From: Struthio camelus
Lineage: Eukaryota; Chordata; Aves; Struthioniformes; Struthionidae
Direction: 5' to 3'
Assembly (NCBI RefSeq): GCF_040807025.1
Contig: NC_090952.1
Location: 19,589,068 to 19,653,067 of the forward strand
Length of the DNA stretch: 64,000 bases
Shown here: positions 39,521-52,672 of the stretch, in pieces
Layout: each line of letters starts with the position of its first letter
Position numbering within the stretch: the stretch's first letter is position 1
The notes under the pieces: model-generated
Told to the model about the DNA's origin: nothing
The model's database searches: none
Seen by the model: only the letters and a program-made list of their open reading frames with translations
Translations under genes and position numbers: made by a program

Positions 39521-42500
39521 GTCACAGTGATGAACCAAGCAGATACTATTAGTTCTGTGCTCTGTTTGCAAGGTTGTTGAATTAATTTTATTGTAGATCA
39601 CAATGCTGGACTGTGAGTAAAAAGGGAACAAATCCAAAGGAAACTAAGTGTACAATACTCTCTTATTCTGTATTGGTATATCCTAGTCATTGGTTTTTTT
39701 ACTAGAACTGCTACATTGCTTTGGCCTGTTATATGAATGACATGTGAGTTTCTGCTTCCCTGTCTTCATAATGAGCTTCTTTGCTCGATCTTACTGTACT
39801 GTAGGTGTAGTGTACTGTGGGATGCATAACTATTTTTGATGGTAAATTCTTATGGAAGATTTTCAGCAGTATGCTGCTCATAGTATTTGCCGCATATCTT
39901 GTCTACATATATGAATCAATGTACTTCATTGAAGATTAAAGCTTTGCGACCTTAATCAAGAATTTGTTACCGAAGTTAACAATATCCAAGGATTTAGGTT
40001 ATCGAATCCTAGAGCAGGAGTCTAACCTGTGTCCCATAAATATTTACTATTTTGGAAATAGTAATGTGTATCTTTCACAACTTGCAGTGATCTTAGCATG
40101 CGCTCTAAATAGCTTTTCTGCATAATATAAAGTGCTAATACTAATGGTAAAGGTAGAGTGTAAGAATGTGCAAAATCAAACACAAAGCCACCTTGTCAGG
40201 AAAAACAGAAAATTCAGCTGATCAGGTTCAAATTATTCTCTGCCATGCCTGGTCATGGGTTTACCTGCTTGCTGCATCAACCAGGATGTGCACCAAATTG
40301 TGTGTAGATTGAGTACTACTGCTAAACTTCTTAGTAACAATGGGAGTATTTATCACATGTAGCCTTACTAGTAAAATGAATATGTGAAGACTGGAGGGGA
40401 CTTTGTGGGTCTTAGAGTCTTGAACTTTGTTACTGCAAATACCACATCATATAGTCCTTTTCATGAATGTATGAACAGACTATTAAATCTCATAAAGAAT
40501 GTAGGAATGGGATAAGATTTTGGTAAACATAATCCTTTTTTCACACACTTCAGAATTTCCATTGCTTACTTTCCTCTTCCAGATTAGATAAATATAGAAA
40601 TTCAGCTTGTCAGCGTGTTTCCTTGTTAGGAAAAAACTGATTGATGAACTACTTAAGTTACCAAAACTCCAGTAGGTTCCCATAGCGTACTTCACTTTGT
40701 TCTTTCAACTTTAAACCCTCAGATGGAAAAACTTAGTTCTGAGGTAACTGAGATTAGGTGGACTATGCATTTTTTGTATAGTGAATAGATACTAACAGAT
40801 AGTGAAAATGTTTCACTGTCACAAGATTATTGACAATTCTCTGTGATACTATATGCATTGTTCGCATTCTAGTTAGTAAAACTGAGTCTACATGTTGTTG
40901 TAAATGCCTGTATTCATGGGTTCCACCAACTTTATCTGATGTACAGATATATATAGAGAGAGATTTTTTTTTTTAATCAAAAGTTTTATTTTAGATGATG
41001 AGTGATATGTGTATTTTGAGTGTAAGAAATGAGATTTTCCTCTTTAGGTATGTTACACTGAAAAAAAATTAAAAAGAAGGACAACAGCAAAAGTTAGGAA
41101 TTGGTAAAATGAAATCAGAGATAAGAAGAGAAACTGAAAAACCAGAATTGTACATCATCCATCAGTAAATTCAGGCATTGAACAACATGGCACAATACGG
41201 CACTCAATCAAAATGAGTTTTGTTTAAACAACAGTGTTTGAGCCTAAAGTATTTCAGGGATTCCTGGCAAACTGAAAGAAACTGCTAGCTTGCAGTAATC
41301 AGGAGAACTCACATGGCTATTAATTGCTAGGAATGCCTGCACTGAAGTAATCATTGTTATTATAACGTGAACTTGTTGAAGAAAATGGCATAGAATCCTT
41401 TTTGCATAACAAACATTCAGTTGCTGTTTATTTATCAATTTATTCAGTATTTGTCCATATCACATAAATATATTTCAAAAAATAGAATGGAGGAAGGAAA
41501 ATATGCGGAGTTATCTACAGAGGTTTGTCAAATGTACTGCTTTTGCTGCTGCCTACAAGAAAAAAGTCAGTTAAAAGCATCAGAAACTGAACCACTAAAA
41601 CCAGGATAAAACCAACCAACCAAAAAATTCCATCAATGAAGATACTAAACAAACAAGGGATATCAAATAAACAAATAAAGTCATGCTTTGAACTTTGCCT
41701 TGGTCAACTGATGATCACTTTTTGAAGGTGTGGAAGCCTGCTAATTACCTCATCCATTCTAAACAGTCTCTTCTGGAGATAAATGAGAAGAGCAATGAAC
41801 TGATTTTGATTGCTTCGGTGAGGAAAAGTTTCTCATTTTACAGGATTGCTGTAGTAGTCTGTGGATGCTTATATCCATATTGAGTTGTCTTTCAAGGCAA
41901 TGGGTAGCTGCGATTTATTATACTCTGCTCAAGAGGCTAACTTCTTTCCCATGTAATAACACTGCAGCACTAGTCAGCAGGGGCATTGCAATTCACAGGG
42001 CTTTCTAACAAGGCAAGACAACTGCTGATAGGTTGCTTTCCATGAAGATTAAATGGCTACTGGGTCCTTCAATTTATGCTCTTTTTACACCAGTGCACCT
42101 AAACTGACTTAAATGAAACTATATCTTGAGGAAATGTGAAATTAAACCATCTTTGATGTTAGTTTGTGTAATATTAATTTTCAGAAGCCCTTCCTCCAAA
42201 GTTTAGAATGTACTACTCCTTGAATATGTGACTGAAGTGAATCACAAAATCACATGTAAATTACATGAGGAAAAACACAGAATACTGAGTACATGGTAGC
42301 GACCCTAGAAGTGGAGCATGTGATAGACCGTTTCTAAGCAGTAAAATTGGCAACCGTTGTACAATTCAGTTTCAGTAAGCAAGAAAACCAATAAGCTATG
42401 TTATGATCTTGTATTCTTTACAAAGCAAATCAAAGAGAAAAAATCTGATGATTTGTTAGTTTAATGGACCTTGGAAAGCTCTTATTTCCATATTGCTGCC

Positions 42501-45500
42501 TAGTTTTGTGCATCATGTGAATATCCTTTTTTATGCCACTAACAAAGTAATCTCTCTAAATTCCATTTCAATTTATGCTTAACCATGCTGATTTACGTGC
42601 CCATAGAAAAGGAAATGAGAAACATTTAAAGCAAAATCTATATCCTTAGAATTTGATATTTATGCACATTTTTGTGCATGCAGTTCCCATTAAGAACACT
42701 GGAAGAAATGCCTTCAAATCCTCTATCCAAGAAGAGTGATTAGATTCCCCAAGTTTTTGAGAGAGTAAGATTCTTGCTTTTCAATTGTCAGTTGATGCTA
42801 ATGAGAGATGCATGTGCAACTACGCTCTTGTATGTTCAAACTGGCCAAAAGATTTGTATGAAGCTCGTTTGGAAGCTAGAGTTGGGTAAGACTCCATGAG
42901 TTATTCATGTCTCCGGGGAAATAATTTTTGAAGTTTCATTTCTGCTCGAACTGCTGAATAATTTTTATGTTTTATTTTTCTGCAGGAAAAACACCTTTAA
43001 TAAGAGTGTGAATAAAGGTGGATGTGTGTAAAGTAGATTAATTGCATGAATACCAACTAAAATTAGTAGCTTGCTAAAATTAGTATGCTTACTAAATCAA
43101 ATGTAACCATTTAGATAACAAGACTTACTTTTTTAAGGCTACTCTTCAAATTAAGCCTTATGCTTAATTAATTATGCCTTATGCTAGAACTATCAGTTAA
43201 TCTGAATTAATCTGAATTAATGCAGTCTGAGTTGCCTTAGTGTAAGCAATATAACAGAAATTCCCTCTTTAAAATGTAAAATTAAAATACATTGCAACTT
43301 CCACCTACCCATTTATGAAATGTTATTTTGTTTCTAGGATAGCAGCACAGACTAATTTATATCAGGTTTCAACATTACCTTCTAACCTGTGGTAAACATT
43401 TGGTGTCTTTTTGCCAGACACTTTATGTGAGAGGACTTGAATTATAGAGGCATATTAGTCTGGTGGGGATGAAAAACCCAAAGAAAGATCTACTTATTTA
43501 CTCTGAACTGCTCTACAGCAATATCCTGTGCACTATATACTGTGCAGCTGTTTAAATCTATATGGTAAGCTCAAGCTAGTGTAGGAGGAACAAAACTGGA
43601 AGAATGCTGAGAAATGGTTATTGGGATTGCATTAACTTTGGCTGTATTTTATCTGGGAGAATAAGAAGAAACTTTGTTGGAAGCTGCATGTTTTTCTCTT
43701 TATGTTGTTTCTGAGTTCAGTCCTGTGGAGTCACTGTAAACATTGTTTGTTTAAATTAGGAATGACAAAAAACAATAAATGAGGGGAAAAGTCAGTCTTG
43801 AAGAAATATTTCTAATTTTAATTTTTTTCTTAGATAACTTCTGTAACCTGAGTTTTATTTTTAAATTACTTTTATTATTTGTTTTTTTGTTTCTGATAGG
43901 AATGACAGTATGGCCTATATTCACTCTGACATAAGTGATAATGGAGTAAAACAAAAGATTTTTGGAAATGAAAGATATTTGAGAGACAGAATTTAGATTA
44001 TGAGGAAGTTAAAAGTGCTAATCAGGATTGACTGCTGAAAGGAATGTACAAACATAAATATGTTATTCTGGCCTTTAAGAATCTAGAGACGTAAAGTGAA
44101 TACAATGAATAACTTTAATCCTGAATAATAGGAATAAAGTAAAAAATATGTATGCTCTTTCTGTGCTTTTTCTTTTCTGGTCCTGGCAAAAGAAGATATA
44201 CCATGGATTGCATAATTTTCTATTATTACTTTCTTACGAATATGCAAAGACAAGAATTAAGTGGAAAAAAAAATCTGGAAGATGACATTTTCAGTGCAAA
44301 ATTTGCCCTTCTACCTATACGTGTCTCCAAGTCCAGAGAAAATACTGGAAACACAGGGCTTGGGTTGGGTTTTCGTTTTATTTTTAAATGGCTGCGTTCA
44401 GGTTGGTAATACACAAGTCAGCACTCACCTGAAACCTACCCAATAAAATCATAAAAATTCTCAGAGAATGTGCAAATATAATTTCCACCCAGTAGTATCA
44501 GTGTTTCAGCATAGTATTTTTGTCATTGAATGCTGAAGCACTTACCTACAGTGCCTTTTCCTTGTTTATGTAGCATGATCGGTTTTTTTGACATATACTG
44601 ATAATCTGAACTAAATATCTGTGGAAGGGCATTTTCTTTTATGGACTTGTCATCTAGTTTCACTAATAAACTGTTCTTTTTAGTTACACTGCAAGCCTTA
44701 CTATCATTACCTACACAGTATGTTCTGAATTCATGCAGAGGCTGCTGCAGCAGGCCATTGTTAAAAGTTTTTTTTTTTATTTTAATAGCCCCCAAAAATC
44801 ATTTATTTAATCATATTGAAGTTTTGGTAGAAGCTTAAAGGTATAAGAAAGAAATAACGTTCTTAAAGAGTTCTGGACTTTTTATTTAAATAAAACATGC
44901 TGTTCCAAATTGAAAATGGTGACTTAAATCTGCAGTTAATTTTTCTTCACGGAAACACATTTGCTACTTTGAAATCAAAGGGGTTGCTCTGACTTGTAAG
45001 TGCTAAGCAAACAAGCCAGACTATACGGCTGGGTGGGCACATCAGTTTGAATGCTCGCAGTAAAAAGACCATGAAGGAATCTGTAGGGGAAAGTACAAAC
45101 TTCAACCTTACAACCCTTTCTCACCTGAGGGACTTTATGTGGACAGTAGTGAGGGCCTGAAGACCTATTCACCTTTCACTAGAGCTCTGAAATGACACCA
45201 CAGTGAGAGGAATAACAGTACCTATGCAATTAACCTAATGCAATTAAAACTGCTTAGAAAAAATACATACCTGTTGCAGCTGCCAGCTGATTGATAAAAC
45301 TTCCTTTTGCTATTATATTTACAAATGGAAGCTAGCTTTCATTAAATATGCCAGTGCTTCTGACTTAGTGTATTTTCAATAAATTTTAAAGAAACAGAGA
45401 TTCAGATATTTTGGTACTGTTGTATTTTTGTGTTACTCTCAGCATCACTTGATGTATTTTGAAGTTTTCAGTGGAACATTTTACGTATAGTTTTTATTGA

Positions 45501-46857
45501 CTGCTTTCCATTCAGACAAGCTACAGAATCTGCACAGAAGAGAACTGTATGGCGTAAAAGGAACAAATTCCAATTCCCAGTGTAGTTTCCTACTGTTTTA
45601 TATTATTGTCCACATCCAGCTGGGTATTGTAGATTACAGTAACATCCAGACACTATTTCATTTTGTCTGTTATTTGAATGTGACATGTTCCTGTACCTGA
45701 TTGCATTAATTCTGAATTGCCCTGGCTTCTTGACTTCTAGAAGTGTTGTCAAGAACTCTAGGTGCTTGTCACCAGATTAAGAGAATTTGTTCATTTTAAG
45801 CATGTCTATTTTTACCTTTTCTATTAAAATCTAATACCTCTGACTTGCATTTTGTTGACTTCCTTATTGCCTTTGGATTTGTTTCATATATAAATAAGGG
45901 ATCTAGCCATTACATTTATAGCACAAAACACTCCAGTTTAAAAAGGAAAGAAATGAAAGAAAGAAGAAGGAAAACTTAATTGGTACAAAAGTTGTATAAA
46001 TGAAGTTTCATATTATTTTTCATTCAGTAATGAATTATTCAGTGTTTTGGTGTTAATAATTTAACAGAACCCAAAGTAAGATATCAGCAGGACATACATG
46101 GGATGAGTGGTAGTTCAAGTTTGATCTAAAAGGCTTGCCTTTGTAATGAAGTTGGGTTGAAGCTTTGATCTATTTATAATGAGTATTCTAAGGGTTTACT
46201 AATTATTTTAAACCTGAAGAGAAGCTCCTAGACCATTTTATAGTTTGCAAGGAACCAAAAATAAAACTTGCTGGAAGGTAAAGGCAGAAAGTCATAGAGT
46301 TCAGGCATGTTTTTCAAAGTTAAAACATGACCACCCACTGGATATGGTTTCAGCTAGGTTTAGAGGGGAAAAAGTATTTTTTCTCTTTTTTTTCCACTCT
46401 GTGGCATATGGACATTTTCTTATATGTTTCTAACTCCTGATTAGAGATCTGGCATCCTTTATGTAGTGTACCCATTTAGAAAAGGTTGTAACTATAAAGT
46501 TGAAATGCTGAAAAAAAAAAAAAATTGCTTTCTTTGGAATTATCGCTAGAGAGAATGTATATAAATTTCATTTACCACATCATATTTAATTTATTAACTA
46601 ACATACTTGTTTATAAGAAATTGGATGATGGTAATTCACTTATCAAGGAAAGTTGTATATAAAATGTTCATGATGACTTTGCACAAATACAGCTTTAAAA
46701 ATTAATCTGAATTTATCACTGCCTAAAACATTGCTTCTGGGTCAAGAGGGCTTTTGGAAAAGTTACCAGATATTTGTGGTTGAAGCATATTTAATTCCAT
46801 TAATTGCATAATAATATTATTTTGCATAAATTGCATAAAAATAAAAGATTAAATTTG
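39521..46857. other. AT-rich non-coding stretch, nothing assigned
   Basis: No convincing exon or repeat family. Local duplications around 43,150-43,225 and low-complexity tracts (for example T-rich near 40,966) are the only structures seen. Confidence 0.5.
43152..43225. repeat. Small AT-rich duplications
   Basis: GCCTTATGCT occurs twice about 25 bases apart, followed by TAATCTGAATTAATCTGAAT, an 11-bp period direct repeat. These look like slippage products. Confidence 0.7.
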
Positions 46858-47635
46858 CATAGAATCAAAGAATAATTCACACAGGAAGTGACTTTGGGAG
46901 GTCTCTAGTCCAATCTCCTGCTCAAAGCAGTGGCAGCACTGAATTCAAACCAGGTTGCTTCAGGTTGTCCAGTTCGGTCTTGGAAACCTCCAAGGACAGA
47001 AGTTCCACAACCTCTCTGGACCACCTGCTCAAATTCTTAATTATCCTCAGAGTGATTTGATGTCCTTAGTACCCAGTCAGAACCCTCCTTGTTTTAGTTT
47101 ATAATCACTTTTTCTTCCACTGTGCACCACAGTAGAAACCCTGGTTCTGTCTTCTTGGGACCCTATATACTGGAAGAGTGCTGTTAGGTCCCTCTGAAGC
47201 CTCTTTTCCAGGCTGAACACACCCTGTTCCCTTGGGCTCACCTCACAGGCCATGAACTTCAGCCTCTGACTGTCTTGGTGGCCCTCTGCTGAACTCACTC
47301 CAGTTTATCAACATATTTTCGGTACTGGGGGGCCCAAAACTGGATGCAGCATTTGAGAGGAAGTAAAGGAAGTGTTCAGTAAAGGGGAATAACCACTTCG
47401 ATTTATGCACTGGCCATGCTGCTGTTGGCACAGCCCAATGTGTTGTTAGCCTCCAGGGCACGCTGCTGACTCCTCTTTAGCCTACTGTCCACCAGGACCC
47501 TTAGGTCCTTTTCAGCAGAGCTACTACCCAGCCAGTCCATGGCCTTTAATCCATTTCTGGTGCAGGACTTCCCATTTGTCCTTGCTGAATTTCATACCCG
47601 GGCTTCCCGCTGGCCCAGGTAAGCTGTGCAAGTCC

Positions 47636-47655
47636 CAATGAATGCCAATGAATGC
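47636..47655. repeat. 10-bp tandem duplication inside the CR1
   Basis: CAATGAATGC is repeated twice head to tail within the CR1 copy. It is probably a private slippage event after insertion. Confidence 0.85.
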
Positions 47656-49075
47656 CTGGCTCTTCAGCCTATTGTCTGCTCCTCTCAACCTGGTGTTAGT
47701 CTCAGACTTGATGAGGATCCGTTCTACCTTTTCTTCCAGTCACTGATAAAAATTAAACAGGGTAAGTCGCAGGATAGTCCACTGAGGTTTGTAACCCATC
47801 CTCTAAGTAGTGTATGAACCATTAACCTCTACCATCTAAGCCCAATGATCCAGCCAGTTTTTCACCCATCTAGTCACCCAGTCAGCCAGTCTGTGATGTC
47901 CTATCTTGAAAAGTATGCTACGGGAGATCCATGTCCAAGGCCTTGCTGAAGTCAAGCTGGATGACATCCAGCGTTCTTTCCTCACCCACAGATCTAGACA
48001 CTTCATCACAAAAGGCATTCAGATTGCTCAGGCATATGTTACCCTTGGCAAATCCATGCTGGCTATTCCCAGTCACGTTCTCCTTCATATGTTTGGAAAT
48101 GGCTTGCAAGAGGACTTGTTCCGTGTCTTTCCCAGGGATGGAAATCAGGCTGACTAACCTGTAGTTCCACAGAACATCTTTCTCATCCTTTTGAAGCTAG
48201 GTGTAACATTTGCCCTTTTCCTAGTCTCTCCTAACCTTTCAAAGGTGACAGAGAGTGGCCCCACAATAACATCAGCCAGCTCTCCAGTACCCTTGGATGA
48301 ATCCCATCTGGTCCCATGGACTTCTTTGGGTCAAGATTCTCAAGAGATCCCTGACTTGATCCTTTTCCAGTACTGGCAGTTCCTCTTGTCCTTGAATCCT
48401 GTCTCTAGGCACAAAGATTTTGTCACTGAAGATAGAGGCAAGAAGGCTTTAAGTACCTCAGTCTCATCTATGTTTACTGTCACTCTCCCCATTGAGCATT
48501 GGGCCAGCATCTTCCTTGTTTGTTCTTGTACTAATACAGAGATAAAAAAACTTCTCGTTGCCTTTGACAGTTCTTGCCAGTTTCAATTCTAGTTAAGCTT
48601 TGGCTTTCGCATCACCGTTCCTGAATGCCTGGTAAAATATCTGTATTCCTCCTTTGTTTTCTGTCCTCGCTTTCACTGCCAGTATATGTCCTTTTTGAAC
48701 TGGAGCTCAGTTCTGAGTTCCCTGTGTAACCAAGCAGGTCCCCTGGTACGTTTGCTCATTTTCCTGGGTATCAGAATGGAGTATTCTTTTGCTTGGGAAG
48801 GTTGTTCTTAAAGATCGGCCAGCTCTCTTGAGATCCTTTTCCTTTCAGAGCTGCCTTACACAGGATCCCATCCACCTGAAAGATCTCCCTGCATAAGGTG
48901 GAGTCTCTTCTCTTGAAGTCCAGAATCTGTACTCTGCCACTTGTCCTCCTCTGTCCCCTCACAATCCTGAATACCACTCTTTCATGGTGGCTACAACTAA
49001 GGCTGCCACCAATATCACATCCCTGGCCTGTGCTTCCTTGTTCATGAGTAGCAGATCCAGGACTGTGTTTGCTAA
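47640..49075 (-). pseudogene. Decayed CR1 ORF2 reverse transcriptase remnant
   Basis: On the minus strand, pieces of CR1 ORF2 can be read in shifting frames. One is a KSMGPDGIHPRVL block (about 48,282-48,335) at the start of the reverse transcriptase. Next comes GNSQHGFAKGNICLSNL running into LDFSKALD (within 47,918-48,109), which is motif A with its catalytic Asp and a Phe-to-Leu change. A WVTRWVKNWLDHWA segment (47,836-48,018) follows in another frame. At 47,689-47,709, where FADD motif C should be, the codons read S-E-T-N, so both catalytic aspartates are lost. Several frameshifts separate the blocks. The enzyme cannot be functional. Confidence 0.92.
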
Positions 49076-52000
49076 TTATGTATTACAATCTTCATTTGGT
49101 TCTGTCATTTTCAGTGGTCAGAAGGATAGCATTCCCAAATTATTTCCTTATGGGCTAACCATAGAACTTCATTATATATTCAGCTTTTCCAAGGGCAACC
49201 CATATATCTAATGAACATAATTGTAAGATCAGTTGTCTACCCTGTTGGAAGTCCTGTTTTTTTGCCAGGTGCAGGAAGATCCGTAAATGGTATCTCTGCA
49301 ATGACTCTGTTTAATCACTAATGACGTATTTCATAAAGCGTTATATTTTAAAAGTTAGTGTTGCTTAAAAAAAAACAGGCAAGTTTCTTAAAGAAACTGA
49401 GAATATCGTAATTTAAATAAATATGTCAAAAGTATTTTAAGTAACTGAACAACCATGTTTATATCTGTAACTAGATTGCTCATCAAAGAATATTTGGTAT
49501 CTGTCCATTAATTTACATACTTGTGTAACTAGACACATTTTACCAAATTCGGTGAGGTGTAGCTGTTTTCTGTTAATTAATTACTGATTGATCATTTAGG
49601 AAATTGTCATTGGGACCTAGATGGAATTGATAACAAGACAGCTTGTTACAAATTCAAATGAACGTAGATCTAAGTGGAAAACATGCAGTCCAAGAATATT
49701 ACAGTTAGAACTAACCAATTACTTAATTAGCTGTACCAATACAAAGTTGAGAACTGAAAAGATCTTTAACGGTTCACTCACAGGAATTCATTTCCAAGGT
49801 GCTATATTTTAAAGCCAAATAACACATATACTTAGCAGCACATTAGTGTATGACTTTGCACTTAAGTAATATGAGATTTTTCAGTGTAGTTTTTACTGCA
49901 GCAATTAAGAGTTACTTGGTGTTGTCAAATGTAGTGTTAAGGTAGGAAAATCTGTAATGCCATAATATTAGAGATAGTTTATGTCTTTTATAGAATAGAG
50001 ATTTTTGCTACCCAAGTATTTTGGATTGATATAAATAAGACCAGAAATAGCATAACAATGAATCTCTCCCCAGTGCCAAAATTAACATTGACTCTAATCA
50101 AATTAGGACAGTATGAGTCTTGTCCAAGTCAATGGAAAGTCAATACAAATCAACAGAATATTGCAAGGCTGTACCATTCTTCTAAATTAAATTCTTTCTC
50201 TATGGCATTTGCTTTATTGGGTTTTTATACTGGGGCAAACTTCAGTTTATTTAAATACTTTTTTTTAAAAATCAGGTAGGAAACTGGAGGAAGGAGGAAT
50301 TCTACTTTTCTCAAAGGGAAAAAATATTTATTTCATTCACTTTTTCCTTTCATTCTCTTTCACAAATGTCAGAGGAAAGGGAGATATTTAAAGTTGATAA
50401 CATCCTGTCTGAATGACATGCAACTGGAAACTATGTATGTATGAACCACAGTGGTAAGAGAGTAGTCATTATAGTTTATTGGGCAAATAGTGTATTTAAT
50501 TTTAATTTATTCTGATTAATTCTAAAACTTATTCATGAGCCCGGACATGCAGTGGTGAGCTACTAGTTAAGCGATTTATGCTAAATCTGGGAAGGTTTTT
50601 CTTCTGTGCTCCCTGTTTTGCCAACATGTAGAAAGGGACAAATGGCTTATAGCTTGTACATACTTTCCTTTTGCTGGTGGTAATTTGAGTCAGAATGATG
50701 ATTAAATACATAGTATATTCAAGATACCAGTAGCTAAGACATATGCAAAAGCTTTGTTCAAAAAATGTTTGGCTGTTTTGAATGTATGACTTTGATCTTT
50801 TAAGCTAAATCTGTAGCTGTTATCATATGTTGTGTTCTAGTACAACAGCAATTTTACATATTAATATATGAAAAATATTTCTAATGTTTATCATTTGTTT
50901 CAGTACAAGAACACATTCATTCTAAAAAAAAAGAAAAGAAAATAAAAAATTACATTTTTTCCACCATGGCTTAAATACATGCTGGTAATATACAACATGG
51001 CCAAACAAATTTTTTAGTTGGTGAATAGAAGATTTCACATGTTCATTTAGCAAGCATAGACATATCCTTCACATAAATAGAAAAGCTTTAACAATTTTTA
51101 AAAAGCAGGAAATCCAGTAAGAACTGAGGTCTTTTCCCCGTCTTTATCATAAAAGGATAATAAATCTAATGTGCAGCAACAAAATGAAGAAAAAAAAGAG
51201 AAGTTTATATACCAGTGGTGACTCTAAAAGACTGAGCAACATATACAAACAACTTTCAGAAACCTAGGCTTCTTTCACTATTTACCATGTTACAAGCTCC
51301 CTGAAGACTTCCACAATTAGTCTTCTCCCTTACAAGTAATTATGAGCACCTGCAATTTAAAAAAAATATTTGTGTCGCAGATAGGCTCCCTTGGGTTTTT
51401 GTTTTTTTTTTCCTTTTAGAACCTCCCTCATTTGTTTTTAGAAGTTCTTCTCCACTAACTTCTACTCTTGGGATACTTTAAATGGAATGGAACAATCCTC
51501 TTTGATTACTTTCAAAACCAGATGAGACCAGAACCAACTCTGACAATGTTTTTCCTCCCCATGATCACTTTGGAGTGAATATCATAGTGACTCAGGATAG
51601 CTGAATACTACCTGGTAAGACAGGAAAATAAGTGAGGTCTAGATAGGGCATGGTCAGACCAAGAGTAGCCTTGAAAGGTTTTCACATGGTTCCCATTTAA
51701 ATCCTCTGAAAATCTCATAGCATATGGTAACAATGTATGGATCTGTATTTATTGCTTTTTATAGTTCCCTCCATGAAGGCCATACCTTTTAAAGTAGTTA
51801 CAACTACCAGAAGAGTGGCAGGATGGCTGCATAGAAACTGCACTGCTTCTGGACCAATGTCACTGTCCTATTGTGGAAACAGAATGGTGGTTCATTTGGA
51901 AATTCTGTTCTGGGGGCAGCTCTTAATAGCTATTCAGTGACAGAGATACAGATTTTCAAGTAAGCAGATCTTGATTTGAAGGAGATTTTTGTTAAGGTGA

Positions 52001-52640
52001 AGTTAACTCCAAACTTCATATTTCCTCACTGTTCTGTTCCACCCTCTCTCAAAATAGACTGTGTATCACTCTTTGGAAATCACGTAATACCAGATACCAG
52101 AAGATGCTTTTGGTATTGGAAATCCTGGCACTATGTTTCTGTATTCCTATTTCTGTTAATCTGGATGTTTGACAGGTTGCACTCTGTAGAAACCTTCCAT
52201 ACCTGAATGTTGGCATTACCTTTAAGCCCAAAGAATTCCTCAGTAAGAATTACTTAATAGTACTTTTGTTTAATGTGAGAAATTCACTGATCCGATGAGC
52301 CACCAAGTCTGCAAGGAATGGCCCATTCATTTCACAAACCTAAAATACAGACCATCCAAGAAAATAATTTGCCTGTTTTTATTTTCTCACACTATTGAGA
52401 AGTATCTTAGCATTCATTCCTACACTAGACCAGGGGTTAAATTCTGGTTGTGTGTTTTATTTTCTTAGGAAATTTTACAGTTTCTGTGATCTTTCCACAT
52501 TATGCTTTGAATCACCAGTACAGTCTGGCGGAACTACTTCTTTACATAAGGAGATCTCAATGGCAGGTAAAATGACTGAAAGTGATTTGGCTTAAAAAAC
52601 ACTTTGTTTTAAAGGTTTTTAGATAGAGTTCAACGCACAT
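49076..52640. other. AT-rich non-coding stretch, nothing assigned
   Basis: No exon or repeat family is recognised. Small open frames have no domain. Confidence 0.5.
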
Positions 52641-52672
52641 GAAGCTCAGTAAGTGTTCTTAGAGGAATAGGA

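Larger units (their letters stand above)
46858..49075 (-). mobile_element. CR1 LINE, 5'-truncated copy about 2.2 kb
   Basis: CR1 is a non-LTR retrotransposon of amniotes, about 4.5 kb when complete, encoding ORF1 and an endonuclease/reverse transcriptase ORF2. This copy lies on the minus strand. Its 3' end is at the left, where CATAGAATCAAAGAAT is the reverse complement of the terminal ATTCTATG-type repeat. The 3' UTR covers roughly 46,870-47,600 and is followed rightwards by reverse transcriptase remnants up to about 49,075, where resemblance to CR1 stops. The 5' half, including ORF1 and most of the endonuclease, is missing, as usual for 5' truncation during target-primed reverse transcription. 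Frameshifts and stops show it is long dead. The right boundary is approximate. Confidence 0.95.

Noticed and set aside
40385..40460. GACTGGAGGGGACTTTGTGGGTC, reminiscent of the reverse-complemented CR1 3' end
   Set aside because: The resemblance lasts only about 25 bases, and the rest of the tail and the terminal repeat are not recognisable.
47906..48592. Plus-strand open frames of 77-133 codons across 47.9-48.6 kb
   Set aside because: They are antisense to the CR1 reverse transcriptase remnant on the minus strand.
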